A model generated the notes under the pieces. It was given only the letters and a program-made list of their open reading frames with translations, searched no databases and was not told the DNA's origin. From contig NZ_CP109013.1 in assembly GCF_036226745.1 (NCBI RefSeq), forward strand, positions 4,216,001-4,280,000: a stretch of DNA of 64,000 nt. The letters are read 5' to 3'. The position numbers and the translations under genes were made by a program. Source of the stretch: Streptomyces sp. NBC_00683 (GTDB lineage: Bacteria; Actinomycetota; Actinomycetes; Streptomycetales; Streptomycetaceae). Of this stretch, positions 8,012-16,853 are shown piece by piece (the stretch's first letter is position 1; each line of letters opens with the position of its first letter).

Positions 8012-9646
8012 TCACACCCTTGTGGTGAGCCTGTGGCCAGGCTGTGAGCCGCCTGCCGGGCCGCCCTCGTACACCGCGTCCGCTGGCAGATGGACGGCGA
8101 AGACGGTGTTCCCCGGCACCGAGCGCACCTCTGCCCGGCCGCCGTGCGCGGCGACGACGGCCTGCACGATGGCGAGCCCCAGCCCCGTCGAGCCGGCGTT
8201 CCGGGAGCGCGAGGCGTCGCCGCGCGCGAACCTCTCGAAGACGTGCGGCTGCAGTCCGGCCGGGATCCCGGGCCCGTCGTCCTGGACCTCCAGCGTCACC
8301 CAGGGCATGTCCCCGCGTGCTTCCCGGACGCGGACGGTGACCGTGGTCCCCGGCGGGGTGTGCGTACGGGCGTTCGCCAGAAGGTTGACCAGCACCTGCT
8401 GGATCCTGGTCGGATCGGCGCGGACGGTCGCGGGCACCTCGGGCAGTTCCAGCCGCCAGTGGTGCGTGGGCCCGGCCATGTCCCCGGAGGTCCGGCCGGC
8501 GTCCCCGGAGCTCCCGGAGCTCCGGCCCGCGACGCCCGCGTCGCTCACCGCGTCGACGACGAGCGGTGACAGATCGGTGCTCTCGTACGAGAGCGGCCGT
8601 CCGGCGTCGAGCCGGGCCAGGAGCAGCAGGTCCTCCACCATGCCCGTCATCCGTTCCGCCTCGGACTCGATGCGTCCCAGTGCGTGCCGGGTGTCGGGAC
8701 CGGCGTACTCCCGGCCCCGCCGGGTGAGTTCGGCGTACCCGCGGATCGAGGCGAGCGGGGTCCGCAGCTCGTGGCTGGCGTCCGCGACGAACTGCCGCAC
8801 CCGCATCTCGCTCTTCTGCCGCGCGTCCAGGGCCGAACCGACGTGGCCCAGCATCCGGTTGAGGGCCGAACCGACCTGGCCGACCTCGGTCCGCGGATCG
8901 GCCTCGGCGTCGGGGACCCGTTCGAACAGGGCGACCTCCCCGCTGTGCAGGGGCAGTTCGGAGACCCGGGTCGCGGTGGCCGCCACCCGGCGCAGCGGGC
9001 GCAGGGCGACACCGACCATCGCGGCGCCCGCGATCCCGGCGGCGATGAGTCCCGCCCCGGTGACGCAGACCTCGACGAGGATCAGGGTGGTGAGGGCGCC
9101 GCTCACCTCGCCGGTGGGAATGCCGACGAGGACGGTCGAACCGTCGTCCTTGGGGACGGCCTTCACGTGGTAGCCGCCGAGCCCGGGCAGCTCGACGTCG
9201 TGCACCGCGCCGTCCGCGGGTACTCCGGCCGCTTCCAGGGCATCCCTCTGCGCGGCGGTCAGCGGCTCCAGGTTCTGCTGCACGTCGAGCCCGCTGTCCC
9301 CCTTCACCGAGATCTGCGAATCGGTGACGGACCCGTCCACGAGGACGGCACCGAACGTGTCGAAGGGCTGACCGCCCATACCGACGAAGCCGAGCGGATC
9401 CTTGTCCTGCAGCCCGCCCGGAGCGGGCGCCCCGAGCACCGGCGGACGGTCGTCGGCCCGCTTCGCGATGTCGGTCAGCTGGGTGTCCAGCTTCCCGTAC
9501 ATGTAGCTGTGGAAGGCGATGGTGGTGACCGAGCCGATCACGGCGGCGACGACCGCGATGAGTGTCACCGCGTACACGACGAGCCGGGTGCGCAGCGTCC
9601 ACGGCCGCCGCGCGCTCCCACGGGTCCTGCCCACGGGGCTAGTCAC
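8012..9646 (-). CDS. Two-component sensor histidine kinase (HAMP, HisKA, HATPase)
   Basis: The 544-residue kinase has a cytoplasmic basic start, TM1 near 22-45, an extracytoplasmic sensor region of about 140 residues, TM2 near 186-212, a HAMP linker, and HisKA with phospho-acceptor His292 in ASHELRTPL. The HATPase shows the N-box (VNLLANARTHT), DDGPGIP, FERFARGD and GLGLAIV. GTG at 9646 overlaps the response-regulator stop by eight bases, so the pair is cognate. A Gly/Ser-rich insert lies between HisKA and the N-box. The operon context suggests control of surface glycosylation. Confidence 0.95.
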   Translation of the reverse strand: MTSPVGRTRGSARRPWTLRTRLVVYAVTLIAVVAAVIGSVTTIAFHSYMYGKLDTQLTDIAKRADDRPPVLGAPAPGGLQDKDPLGFVGMGGQPFDTFGAVLVDGSVTDSQISVKGDSGLDVQQNLEPLTAAQRDALEAAGVPADGAVHDVELPGLGGYHVKAVPKDDGSTVLVGIPTGEVSGALTTLILVEVCVTGAGLIAAGIAGAAMVGVALRPLRRVAATATRVSELPLHSGEVALFERVPDAEADPRTEVGQVGSALNRMLGHVGSALDARQKSEMRVRQFVADASHELRTPLASIRGYAELTRRGREYAGPDTRHALGRIESEAERMTGMVEDLLLLARLDAGRPLSYESTDLSPLVVDAVSDAGVAGRSSGSSGDAGRTSGDMAGPTHHWRLELPEVPATVRADPTRIQQVLVNLLANARTHTPPGTTVTVRVREARGDMPWVTLEVQDDGPGIPAGLQPHVFERFARGDASRSRNAGSTGLGLAIVQAVVAAHGGRAEVRSVPGNTVFAVHLPADAVYEGGPAGGSQPGHRLTTRV

Positions 9647-10379
9647 CGGGCTTGATCAGGTATCCCGCCCCGCGCCGGGTGTGGATCATCGGGGTACGCC
9701 CCGCGTCGATCTTCTTGCGGAGATACGAGATGTACAGCTCGACGACGTTCGCCTGGCCGCCGAAGTCGTAGTTCCACACACGGTCCAGGATCTGCGCCTT
9801 GCTCAGCACCCGGCGCGGGTTGCGCATCAGGAACCGCAGCAGTTCGAACTCGGTGGCCGTGAGGTGGATCGAGTCCTCGCCCCTGCTCACCTCGTGGCTG
9901 TCCTCGTCCAGCACCAGATCCCCCACGACGAGCGTCGACTCGCTGCGGGCCGCGGTGGCCGTGCCCGAGCGGCGGATCAGCCCGCGCAGCCGGGCCACGA
10001 CCTCCTCCAGGCTGAACGGCTTGGTGACGTAGTCGTCGCCGCCCGCCGTGAGCCCGGCGATCCGGTCCTCCACCGAGTCCCGCGCGGTCAGGAACAGCAC
10101 CGGCACATCGGAGTGCTCCCGCCGCAGCCGGCTGAGCACGGCGAGCCCGTCCATGTCGGGCAGCATCACATCGAGAACCACGGCGTCGGGGCGGAAGTCA
10201 CGCGCCGTACGGACAGCGCCCGCGCCGTCCCCGGCGCTGCGCACGTCCCACCCCTCGTACCGCAGGGCCATGGAGAGCAGCTCGGCAAGGGGGGCCTCGT
10301 CGTCCACGACCAGTACGCGGACGGGATTGCGGTCCGGCCTGAGCAGTTCGGTACGCCCCTGGGGCGAGGTCGTCGTCAT
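9639..10379 (-). CDS. OmpR/PhoB-family response regulator
   Basis: The 246-residue regulator has a receiver domain: acidic pair Asp26-Asp27 in VVDDE, phospho-acceptor Asp70 in VVLDVMLPD, and conserved Lys in VTKPF. A winged-helix DNA-binding domain follows (LTATEFELLRFLMRNPRRVLS, VELYISYLRKKID, ending RGAGYLIK). ATG at 10379 is the only credible start; no strong ribosome site is visible and the mRNA may have a short or weak leader. It heads the operon with the kinase and two glycosyltransferases. GTGAGA direct repeats upstream may be its own binding sites. Confidence 0.95.
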   Translation of the reverse strand: MTTTSPQGRTELLRPDRNPVRVLVVDDEAPLAELLSMALRYEGWDVRSAGDGAGAVRTARDFRPDAVVLDVMLPDMDGLAVLSRLRREHSDVPVLFLTARDSVEDRIAGLTAGGDDYVTKPFSLEEVVARLRGLIRRSGTATAARSESTLVVGDLVLDEDSHEVSRGEDSIHLTATEFELLRFLMRNPRRVLSKAQILDRVWNYDFGGQANVVELYISYLRKKIDAGRTPMIHTRRGAGYLIKPGD

Positions 10380-10390
10380 GACCCAAGCCT

Positions 10391-10441
10391 GTGAGACGGC
10401 CGTGAGAGAGACCTTTCCCCTCCCTGTGAATTCCCTGAGAA
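10391..10441. promoter_or_regulatory. Direct repeats upstream of the response-regulator gene
   Basis: GTGAGA occurs at 10391-10396 and again at 10402-10407, an 11-base period. Related GTGAAT and CTGAGAA elements lie at 10426-10431 and 10435-10441. Direct repeats with a helical-turn period just upstream of an OmpR-type regulator are typical of autoregulatory sites. The assignment is inferred. Confidence 0.4.
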
Positions 10442-10450
10442 TGCCTCTCC

Positions 10451-11332
10451 TCAGGCGAACAGGGCGCTCGCGTTCCCGTGGCAGACGGCCCGCAGCCACG
10501 CATCGCCCAGCCCCAGCCGCTCCAGCGCGTGCAGCTGATGGGCGTACGGATAGGGGATGTTCGGGAAGTCCGTGCCCAGCAGGATCCGGTCCCCCAGATC
10601 CGCGAGCCGTCCGCGCTCCACGGCCGGGAAGGGCGTGAAGTCCTCGGTGAAGTCCGTGAACGCCATCGTCGTATCGAGCCGCACCTCGGGGTACGCCGCC
10701 GCCAGCGCCAGGAACTCCGCGTACTCCGGCATCCCCATGTGCGCCACCACCAGTCGCAGCCGGGGATGGCGGGACAGCAGCCGGCCGACCGGCTCGGGCC
10801 CGGTGTGCGCGCCGGGCGCCGGCCCGGACCCGCAGTGCATCACCACAGGGATCCCGGCCTCCGCCAACAGCCCCCAGACGGGCTCCAGCAGCGGATCGTT
10901 CGGGTCGTACGCGCCGACCTGGATGTGCGACTTGAAGACCCGGGCCCCGGCCTCGACCGCCTCGCGCACATAGTCCTCCACTCCCTCCTCCGGGAAGAAG
11001 GTCGCGGTGTGCAGACAGTCCGGCACCCTTCCCGCGAAGCCGGCCGCCCAGCCGTTGAGCCACGCCGCCATCCCGGCCTTGTGCGGGTAGAGCATCGAGG
11101 TGAACCGCAGCACCCCGAACGAGCGCAGCACCGCGAGCCGTTCCTCCTCGTCGTGCCGGTAGGCGATCGGCCACTCGAGACCGGTCAGCGGGCCGACCGA
11201 GTCGAAGTACGCCCACACCTTGCGGAGCACCTGCTCCGGCATGAAGTGCGTATGGACGTCGATGATCCCGGGCAGTCCGAGCCGCTCCCAGAACCGCACC
11301 ACGTCGTCACGGTCACCGTCGCCGCTGCTCAT
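10451..11332 (-). CDS. Amidohydrolase-2-type metal-dependent hydrolase
   Basis: The 293-residue TIM-barrel protein shows the amidohydrolase metal-site order: DVHTHFMP near the N-terminus, HCGSG mid-protein, VAHMGMPE, and LLGTDFPN at the C-terminal side. Members cleave or decarboxylate cyclic or aromatic carboxylates; the actual substrate is unknown. ATG at 11332 is chosen because GGAAGG lies about nine bases upstream; an in-frame GTG at 11356 would add eight residues. It follows the DUF2797 gene by 36 bp on the same strand and precedes the response-regulator operon by 71 bp. Confidence 0.85.
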   Translation of the reverse strand: MSSGDGDRDDVVRFWERLGLPGIIDVHTHFMPEQVLRKVWAYFDSVGPLTGLEWPIAYRHDEEERLAVLRSFGVLRFTSMLYPHKAGMAAWLNGWAAGFAGRVPDCLHTATFFPEEGVEDYVREAVEAGARVFKSHIQVGAYDPNDPLLEPVWGLLAEAGIPVVMHCGSGPAPGAHTGPEPVGRLLSRHPRLRLVVAHMGMPEYAEFLALAAAYPEVRLDTTMAFTDFTEDFTPFPAVERGRLADLGDRILLGTDFPNIPYPYAHQLHALERLGLGDAWLRAVCHGNASALFA

Positions 11333-11368
11333 CCGCCCCGCCTTCCTCGTCGCCACCTCGCGACGATC

Positions 11369-12256
11369 TCAGAACAGCCCGTCCTGCACCCCACCGCCCC
11401 CCACGGCGACGACCGGCACGCTCAGCCCCGCCCGCGCGTCCGCCCCCACCAGCACCCAGCCGGTGATCAGCCTGGCGTCCAGCACGACGACCCCGTCCGC
11501 CGAGGTCGCCAGATACAGATCGGGCCCCGCCGCCGCCACCAGCCGCCCGGCCACCACACCGCCGTCCACCAGCCCGGTCACCACCCGGGCCGCCGCCGCC
11601 CCCACCCCGTCGAGCCCGAAGACCCCGGCATGGTCGACGGCTTCGAACGGCAGACGCTCCAGCGCCTCGGGCCACCCGCTCCCCTCCAGCTCGGCGGCAC
11701 GCCCGTACAACTCCTCGACCTCGGCGACCCGTTCCGCCGCATCGGGCAACTCGCCCCGCACGGCGCGCTTGCGCGCGTACGGGATCCGGTCGGGCACCCC
11801 GAGCGCCGCGCGCAGCAGCTCCTCCGTGCGCCGGGCTGCCATCAAGGGCCCGCGCCCCAGCCAGGTGAACACCACGGCGCCCTGTTCCCGGAGCCGCGCC
11901 GCGTCCCGGGACTCACGGGTGATCCCGACCTTGACCATGCCCGGCCCGAACCAGGCCAGGTAGACGCGGTACGTGCGCGGGTCGTCGGCGATCGTGTCCG
12001 CGGCCACCGAGTGCGCCCGGTCCAGCCGCGCGCACTCCGGGCAGCGGCCCCCCGTACTCCGCGCGGACACCACAGCCGTGACCGGACACGGGTTGCCGCG
12101 CGCTCCGGAACACCGCCGCTCGCCCTCCGCCCGGAACCCGAGCTCCTTCCCGTACGCCAGAACGCTCTCCCGGCCCCGGCCCGCCCCGCCACTCCGCCGC
12201 CACCCGAGCACGGGCCCGTCGTCGGGCCAGCCCAGCCCGGTGCACTGCCAGCCCAT
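11369..12256 (-). CDS. DUF2797 family protein
   Basis: The 295-residue protein matches the DUF2797 family as I recall it. It has a Cys-containing N-terminal part (Cys5, Cys49, Cys57 and the CPEC pair near 72-75, a possible metal site). A central VYLAWFGPGMVKVGIT segment follows, then an ARLREQGA helix resembling GIY-YIG-like folds. The role is unknown. A GGAGAGG ribosome site lies five bases before ATG at 12256. It starts 22 bp after the preceding leftward hypothetical gene, suggesting a small operon with it and the amidohydrolase. Confidence 0.8.
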   Translation of the reverse strand: MGWQCTGLGWPDDGPVLGWRRSGGAGRGRESVLAYGKELGFRAEGERRCSGARGNPCPVTAVVSARSTGGRCPECARLDRAHSVAADTIADDPRTYRVYLAWFGPGMVKVGITRESRDAARLREQGAVVFTWLGRGPLMAARRTEELLRAALGVPDRIPYARKRAVRGELPDAAERVAEVEELYGRAAELEGSGWPEALERLPFEAVDHAGVFGLDGVGAAAARVVTGLVDGGVVAGRLVAAAGPDLYLATSADGVVVLDARLITGWVLVGADARAGLSVPVVAVGGGGVQDGLF

Positions 12257-12278
12257 TTCGCCCTCTCCCGGCTCTTCG

Positions 12279-12743
12279 TCAGCCCAACGGCCCGGCGGGA
12301 TCGGTCGCGCACAAGCCGTACGCCCGCTCGATCTCGCCCACGTACTGCTCCAGATCGAAGCAGACCTCCTCGATCACCCCGTCGTCGAGGCCCGGGTACA
12401 TCAGCTCGCTCCAGACGACCGTCGCACCACGCAGTCGCACCCGGATGTGGAGCGTCGCAGGGTCGGACCCGGAATGCCCCTGCGACGACGCCACACCCAC
12501 GCTGCGGGCGGCATCCGCCGGGTACAGCGGTCCGCCGGGCCGGAGAAGAGTGTCCGGACGCAGTCCCACGGCTCCGCTGTCGCTTCGCCCGATCACATCG
12601 AGGCCGTCGACGAAGAGGTACGTGTGCACGGCGGTGCACGCGGGTGGTCCGGGGCACGTGCCGATGAGCAACGTGCTGGTCCGACTGCGGCTTCGACGAT
12701 CCGGCGGCCCGGCCCGGAGCACAGCCGGGGGTCTACGCGGCAT
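12279..12743 (-). CDS. Conserved hypothetical protein
   Basis: I do not recognise this family. The frame encodes up to 154 residues. The first 20 or so are Arg/Pro-rich and may be non-coding, with TTG or GTG starts near residues 25 and 39 as alternatives. The remainder looks globular: a YLFVDGLDVIG strand, a RVRLRGATVVWSEL strand, then an acidic helix FDLEQYVGEIERAYG. There is no signal peptide or membrane segment. It sits 22 bp upstream of the DUF2797 gene on the same strand and is divergent from the ECF41 sigma gene. Confidence 0.6.
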   Translation of the reverse strand: MPRRPPAVLRAGPPDRRSRSRTSTLLIGTCPGPPACTAVHTYLFVDGLDVIGRSDSGAVGLRPDTLLRPGGPLYPADAARSVGVASSQGHSGSDPATLHIRVRLRGATVVWSELMYPGLDDGVIEEVCFDLEQYVGEIERAYGLCATDPAGPLG

Positions 12744-12864
12744 CGGCCCTTCGCTGCATCATGCGCCGATCCTATGGAAGGTCCCTGTCGGACAGCACCG
12801 GCCGAGCGACGCGGGGGCCGCTCCCCATGGGCCGCAGAAGGCCGCGAGAGCTAGGATCCGGGCC

Positions 12865-13809
12865 ATGGCTCTGACCATGAACGACGTGGACCGGTTCGAG
12901 GCCTCCAGGCCCCGCCTGCAGGCCATCGCCTACCGCCTCCTCGGCTCCGCGAGCGATGCCGAGGACGCCGTGCAGGACACGTACCTGCGCTGGCAGGCCG
13001 CCGACGTCGACCGCGTCGAGGTCCCCGAGGCCTGGCTGACGAAGGTCCTCACCAACCTGTGCCTCAACCAGCTCACCTCGGCCCGCGTCCGGCGCGAGAC
13101 CTACGTGGGCGAATGGCTGCCCGAGCCGCTGCTCGCCGGGGACCCGATGCTCGGCCCCGACGACACCGCCGAGCAGCGCGAATCGGTCTCGTACGCCGTC
13201 CTCGCCCTCATGGAGCGCCTCTCCCCCAACGAGCGGGTGGTGTACGTGCTGCGGGAGGCCTTCGGCTACCCGCACCGGGAGATCGCGGAGATCATCGGCG
13301 TCACCGAGGCCGCCGCCCAGCAGACCTTCCACCGCGCCAAGAAGCACGTCGCGGACGGCAAGGCCCGCACCGAGATCGACGAGGCCGCGACCCGGCGGAT
13401 CGTCGAGGAGTTCCTCGCCGCCGCCACCAGCGGCCGGACCGAGCCGCTCGTGCGGCTGCTCACCGCGGACGCCGTCGCGATCGGCGACGGCGGCGGGAAG
13501 GTCCCGGCCCGTGCCAAGGCGTTCGAGGGCGCCCTCGCGGTCGCGAAGTTCATGCGGGGTCTGTTCAAGCCGGCCGAGGCCAAGCGCGCCATCGTCGGCG
13601 GCTCACCCGGGGTCTACGTCACGACCGCCAACGGCGCCCCCGCCATCGTGGCGGTCCTCGACGGCCGCGTCGTCGGCGTCATGTGCCTGGAGATCACCGC
13701 CGAGGGCATCGCCGCGTTCCGCAACCAGGTCAACCCCGACAAGCTCGAACGCGCGACCCGGCAGTGGGCGGCCACCGAGCACGGGGAACCCCTGTTCAAC
13801 GCCTTCTGA
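12865..13809 (+). CDS. ECF41-family RNA polymerase sigma factor (SigJ-like)
   Basis: The 314-residue protein has sigma region 2 (AYRLLGSASDAEDAVQDTYL) and region 4 (YREI-type helix-turn-helix, HREIAEIIGVTEAAAQQ). About 100 C-terminal residues form a SnoaL-like domain instead of a separate anti-sigma factor. The two hallmark ECF41 motifs are visible: DGGGK in the extension and NPDKL near the end. In this family the extension modulates sigma activity. The adjacent FAD oxidoreductase is the usual type of target gene. The start is the first ATG preceding the conserved region, with a weak purine stretch upstream. Confidence 0.95.
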   Translation: MALTMNDVDRFEASRPRLQAIAYRLLGSASDAEDAVQDTYLRWQAADVDRVEVPEAWLTKVLTNLCLNQLTSARVRRETYVGEWLPEPLLAGDPMLGPDDTAEQRESVSYAVLALMERLSPNERVVYVLREAFGYPHREIAEIIGVTEAAAQQTFHRAKKHVADGKARTEIDEAATRRIVEEFLAAATSGRTEPLVRLLTADAVAIGDGGGKVPARAKAFEGALAVAKFMRGLFKPAEAKRAIVGGSPGVYVTTANGAPAIVAVLDGRVVGVMCLEITAEGIAAFRNQVNPDKLERATRQWAATEHGEPLFNAF

Positions 13810-13822
13810 TTCTTCTGATCCC

Positions 13823-13842
13823 GATGTGACCTGCTTCACATC
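13823..13842. promoter_or_regulatory. CRP-like palindrome between ECF41 and its oxidoreductase
   Basis: GATGTGA-CCTGCT-TCACATC is a perfect 7-base inverted repeat with six-base spacer and contains the canonical CRP core TGTGA-N6-TCACA. It begins 13 bases after the sigma-factor stop and ends 70 bases before the oxidoreductase ATG. A GTCAGG element at 13851-13856, a weak match to the ECF41 -35 consensus, follows. Binding by the Streptomyces Crp homologue is inferred. Confidence 0.5.
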
Positions 13843-13911
13843 GCACTCCTGTCAGGAAACGGAGGGCTGCCCGGTTCAGGTGGTGAACCCGCGCGAGACA
13901 GGAGCCAGGAC

Positions 13912-15117
13912 ATGCAGCACCGCATCATCGTCATCGGAGCCGGATACTCCGGAGCCATCGCCGCCGGGCGCCTCGCCAAGCGGCTGCACCGCGAGGACGT
14001 CGCCATCACCCTCGTCAACGCCGAGCCCGACTTCGTCGAGCGCGTGCGGATGCACCAGCTGGCGACCGGCCAGGACCTCAAGGCCCGTCCCTTCAGCGAA
14101 ATGTTCGCGGGCACCGGCGTCGAGCTGAGGCTCGCGAGGGTCACGGGCGTCGACGTCGACCGCAGGACCGTCACCGTCATCGACCAGGGCGACGGGGGTG
14201 GCACCGAGGAGCTGGAGTACGACAGCCTCGTCTACGCCCTCGGCAGCGCCTGGAACAGCCGAGGCGTCCCCGGCGCCGCCGAGCACGCCCACGAGATCGC
14301 CGGCCGCCCCGGAGCGCTCCGGCTGCGCGAGCGCCTGGCCGGCCTGGACGCCGGGCAGACCGTGGTCGTCGTCGGCGGCGGCCTCACCGGCCTGGAGGCC
14401 GCGACGGAGATCGCCGAGGCCCGCCCTGACCTCGACGTCGCCCTCACCGCCCGCGGCGAGCTCGGCGACTGGCTCTCGCCCAAGGGCCGCGACCACGTAC
14501 GGAAGGTCTTCGACAAGCTCGGCATCACCGTCCACGAGCAGGCAGCCGTCACAGCCGTGGAGGCCGACCGCGTCACGACCGCCGGCGGAACCTCCGTCCC
14601 GGCCGCGGTCACCGTGTGGACCACCGGCTTCGCGGTCCACCCGATCGCCCGGGCCACCGCCCTGGAAGTCACCGACACCGGCCAGATCGTGGTCGACCGG
14701 ACCATGCGCTCGGTCTCGCACCCGGACGTGTACGCCATCGGCGACGCGGCCATGGCGATGGGCCCCGGCGACAAGCCGCTGCGGATGTCGTGCGCCACGG
14801 GCACCCCCATGGCCTGGCAGGCCGCCGACGCCATCGCGGCGCGCCTGACGGGCGGGAAGACCCCGAACACGCCGCTGCGCTACTTCAACCAGTGCATCTC
14901 GCTGGGCCGCAGGGAAGGCCTGATCCAGTACGTCACCGCAGACGACCGCTCCAAGGGTGCGGCCCTGACGGGACGGCTCGCCGCCCTCTACAAGGAGCTG
15001 ATCTGCAAGGGCGCGGCCTGGGGCGTCGCCAACCCGCTGCTCGGGGTGCCGTCGCGGCCCCGGCGCATCGTGCGGGAGAGGACTCCGGAGGGCTCGCCCG
15101 CCGAGGCATCGGCCTGA
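13912..15117 (+). CDS. FAD/NAD(P)-dependent oxidoreductase (NDH-2-like)
   Basis: The 401-residue flavoprotein has two dinucleotide-binding folds. The first is an FAD motif, GAGYSGAIAAGRL, near residues 8-20; the second is an NAD(P) motif, VVVGGGLTGLEAATEIAE, near 150-167. The VYAIGDAAMAM segment, contacting FAD, lies near residue 276. The layout matches type-II NADH dehydrogenase-like and ferredoxin reductase-like proteins; electron acceptor and substrate are unknown. An AGGAG-like site precedes ATG at 13912. It follows the ECF41 sigma gene by 102 bp and is its likely target. A strong terminator follows. Confidence 0.9.
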   Translation: MQHRIIVIGAGYSGAIAAGRLAKRLHREDVAITLVNAEPDFVERVRMHQLATGQDLKARPFSEMFAGTGVELRLARVTGVDVDRRTVTVIDQGDGGGTEELEYDSLVYALGSAWNSRGVPGAAEHAHEIAGRPGALRLRERLAGLDAGQTVVVVGGGLTGLEAATEIAEARPDLDVALTARGELGDWLSPKGRDHVRKVFDKLGITVHEQAAVTAVEADRVTTAGGTSVPAAVTVWTTGFAVHPIARATALEVTDTGQIVVDRTMRSVSHPDVYAIGDAAMAMGPGDKPLRMSCATGTPMAWQAADAIAARLTGGKTPNTPLRYFNQCISLGRREGLIQYVTADDRSKGAALTGRLAALYKELICKGAAWGVANPLLGVPSRPRRIVRERTPEGSPAEASA

Positions 15118-15138
15118 CGCCCCCCGCGAGAAGCCCCG

Positions 15139-15178
15139 CCAGAGAGGCCCCCAGGACTTCCCCTGGGGGCCTCTCTGG
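15139..15178 (+). terminator. Rho-independent-type hairpin after the FAD oxidoreductase
   Basis: A perfect 17-base stem (15139-15155 with 15162-15178) and a six-base loop lie 21 bp after the oxidoreductase stop. There is no U-run, as is usual in Streptomyces. Confidence 0.85.
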
Positions 15179-15383
15179 ATGATCCGGGGGCCTTCGGGCT
15201 GCTGTTCGTTCAGCAGGAGCTCGAACCTGCGGCGGGTCTGACCGAACGGCAGGTCCACGGCACCGGTGGGTGGTCTCCGCGGCGCCCCATGCCCTTCACC
15301 CTGACGGCCGCCGAGCGCTCGCGCGTGACCGGCCTCCGGGATGTGCTGGCAGCAAACCGACGAGACAAACCCGGAGGCGCGCC

Positions 15384-16736
15384 ATGCCGGACGACAGGTC
15401 AGCAGGTCCGGGTGGGAAAGAGCCTGACGCTTCGGGCGCAGACGGCGAACAGCACGAGCTGGACGTACTGCGGTCACGCCTTGACGCGCTGGAGGCGGAC
15501 AAGACGGCCCGGGCGCCCCACCACCGCTGGCGCTCCTTCTTCTCCGCGCTGCTCATCATCATCGGCTGCATCCTCGCTCCGCATGCCGCTTTCGCTTCTT
15601 GGGCAGCGGACATCGTGGGCAACAAGGACCGCTACGTGGACACGGTCACGCCGCTCGCTTCGGACCCCGCCATCCAGAAGGCCGCGGCGAACAGGGTCAC
15701 CGACGCGGTGATGCAGCACATCGACCTGCCGACCCTGCTCGAAGGCGTGGCACCCGCGGACCGGCCGCTGGCCCAGAAGGCGCTCGGCAAACTCGGCGAC
15801 TCACTGGAGAGCGCCGTCCGCAGCTTCGTCCACGACAAGTCGGAGGAGGTCATCGCCTCCGAGACCTTCGAGAACATCTGGATCCAGGCCAACGAGCGCA
15901 TCCACGTGGCCGTCGAGAAGGCGCTCACGGGCTCCGGCGGCGGTGCGGTGAAGATCAACGACAACACGGTCGCCGTCGACCTCGGACCGGTCGTCGCACA
16001 GGTCAAGCAACGCCTCGTCGACGCAGGCATGACGGTGGCTTCGAAGATCCCGGAAGTGCACACCGACTTCACGGTGCTGCGCGTCGACAACATCGGCGAC
16101 GTCAAGACGTACTTCCGGGTCCTGCAGATCGCCGGGTTCTGGCTGCCCGTGCTCTCGGTGGTCCTCATCGCAGCCGGAGTCCTGCTGTCCAGGCACCGCA
16201 GGCGCGTTCTCGTGACCGCGGCGCTCGCCTTCGCCTTCGCCGTGCTGATGCTGGGCCTGGGCCTGACCGTCTTCCGCGTGGCCTATCTGAACGCGCTGCC
16301 CGACAACGTCTCGCAGGCCGCCGCCGAGTCCGTCTACGACACGCTCACGCGCTACCTGCGCACCACGGTCCGCATGGCGGTGACGCTCGGCGTGGTGGTC
16401 GCCCTGGCCGCCTGGCTGAGCGGTCCCGGCCGATCGGCGACCTTCGTACGGCAGTCGTGGCACGCCGGCATCGGGGCGGTCCGCTCCACCGCCGACCGCA
16501 TGGGCATGCGCACGGGCCCGGTCGGACCGTTCCTCCGACGCCACCGCGCGTGGATCACCTGGATCCTGCTCGGCCTGGCAGTCCTGACGTACGTCCTGTG
16601 GAGCTACCCGACGGCGCTGGTCGTCCTCACCATCACACTGGTCTGGCTCTTCGCCACGGCGCTGGTGGAGTTTCTCGCGGACAGCCGCGAGGGCGAACAC
16701 ACCCGGGTGTCCGACTCGATGGGCGGTACCGGCTGA
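15384..16736 (+). CDS. Integral membrane protein with large extracytoplasmic loop
   Basis: The 450-residue protein has an acidic cytoplasmic N-terminus (about 48 residues), TM1 near 52-72 (FFSALLIIIGCILAPHAA), and an extracytoplasmic domain of about 185 residues rich in helices. A cluster of membrane segments follows from about residue 250 to the end. I do not recognise a characterised family; similar membrane proteins are common in Streptomyces. A GGAGG ribosome site precedes ATG at 15384, supporting this start over upstream in-frame codons. Role unknown. The neighbours (terminator before, terminator and tRNA after) imply a monocistronic unit. Confidence 0.82.
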   Translation: MPDDRSAGPGGKEPDASGADGEQHELDVLRSRLDALEADKTARAPHHRWRSFFSALLIIIGCILAPHAAFASWAADIVGNKDRYVDTVTPLASDPAIQKAAANRVTDAVMQHIDLPTLLEGVAPADRPLAQKALGKLGDSLESAVRSFVHDKSEEVIASETFENIWIQANERIHVAVEKALTGSGGGAVKINDNTVAVDLGPVVAQVKQRLVDAGMTVASKIPEVHTDFTVLRVDNIGDVKTYFRVLQIAGFWLPVLSVVLIAAGVLLSRHRRRVLVTAALAFAFAVLMLGLGLTVFRVAYLNALPDNVSQAAAESVYDTLTRYLRTTVRMAVTLGVVVALAAWLSGPGRSATFVRQSWHAGIGAVRSTADRMGMRTGPVGPFLRRHRAWITWILLGLAVLTYVLWSYPTALVVLTITLVWLFATALVEFLADSREGEHTRVSDSMGGTG

Positions 16737-16752
16737 CACGGATGGTGCACTG

Positions 16753-16802
16753 CGCTGCTGCACCTCGCTGCTGCACCTCGCTGCTGCACCTCGCTGCTGC
16801 AC
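16753..16802. repeat. 13-bp tandem repeat, about 3.8 copies
   Basis: The unit CGCTGCTGCACCT repeats at 16753, 16766, 16779 and (partial) 16792. It lies between the membrane-protein stop and a terminator hairpin. It is probably slippage-prone non-coding sequence. Confidence 0.85.
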
Positions 16803-16812
16803 GGGAAACGCG

Positions 16813-16844
16813 AGAGGCCCTCAGGATTTCTCCTGAGGGCCTCT
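16813..16844. terminator. Hairpin terminator between membrane-protein gene and tRNA-Arg
   Basis: A perfect 14-base stem (16813-16826 and 16831-16844) with a TTTC loop. It can serve the rightward membrane-protein gene and the leftward tRNA-Arg. Confidence 0.8.
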
Positions 16845-16853
16845 GGCCTGCTG

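Noticed and set aside
8028..8043. AGCCTG-TGGC-CAGGCT palindrome at the end of the sensor kinase gene
   Set aside because: Short arms within coding sequence and no promoter context; likely chance.
13851..13876. ECF41-type promoter (GTCAGG ... CGGT) before the FAD oxidoreductase
   Set aside because: The match to the reported TGTCACA-N16-CGTC consensus is too weak to list as a promoter on its own.
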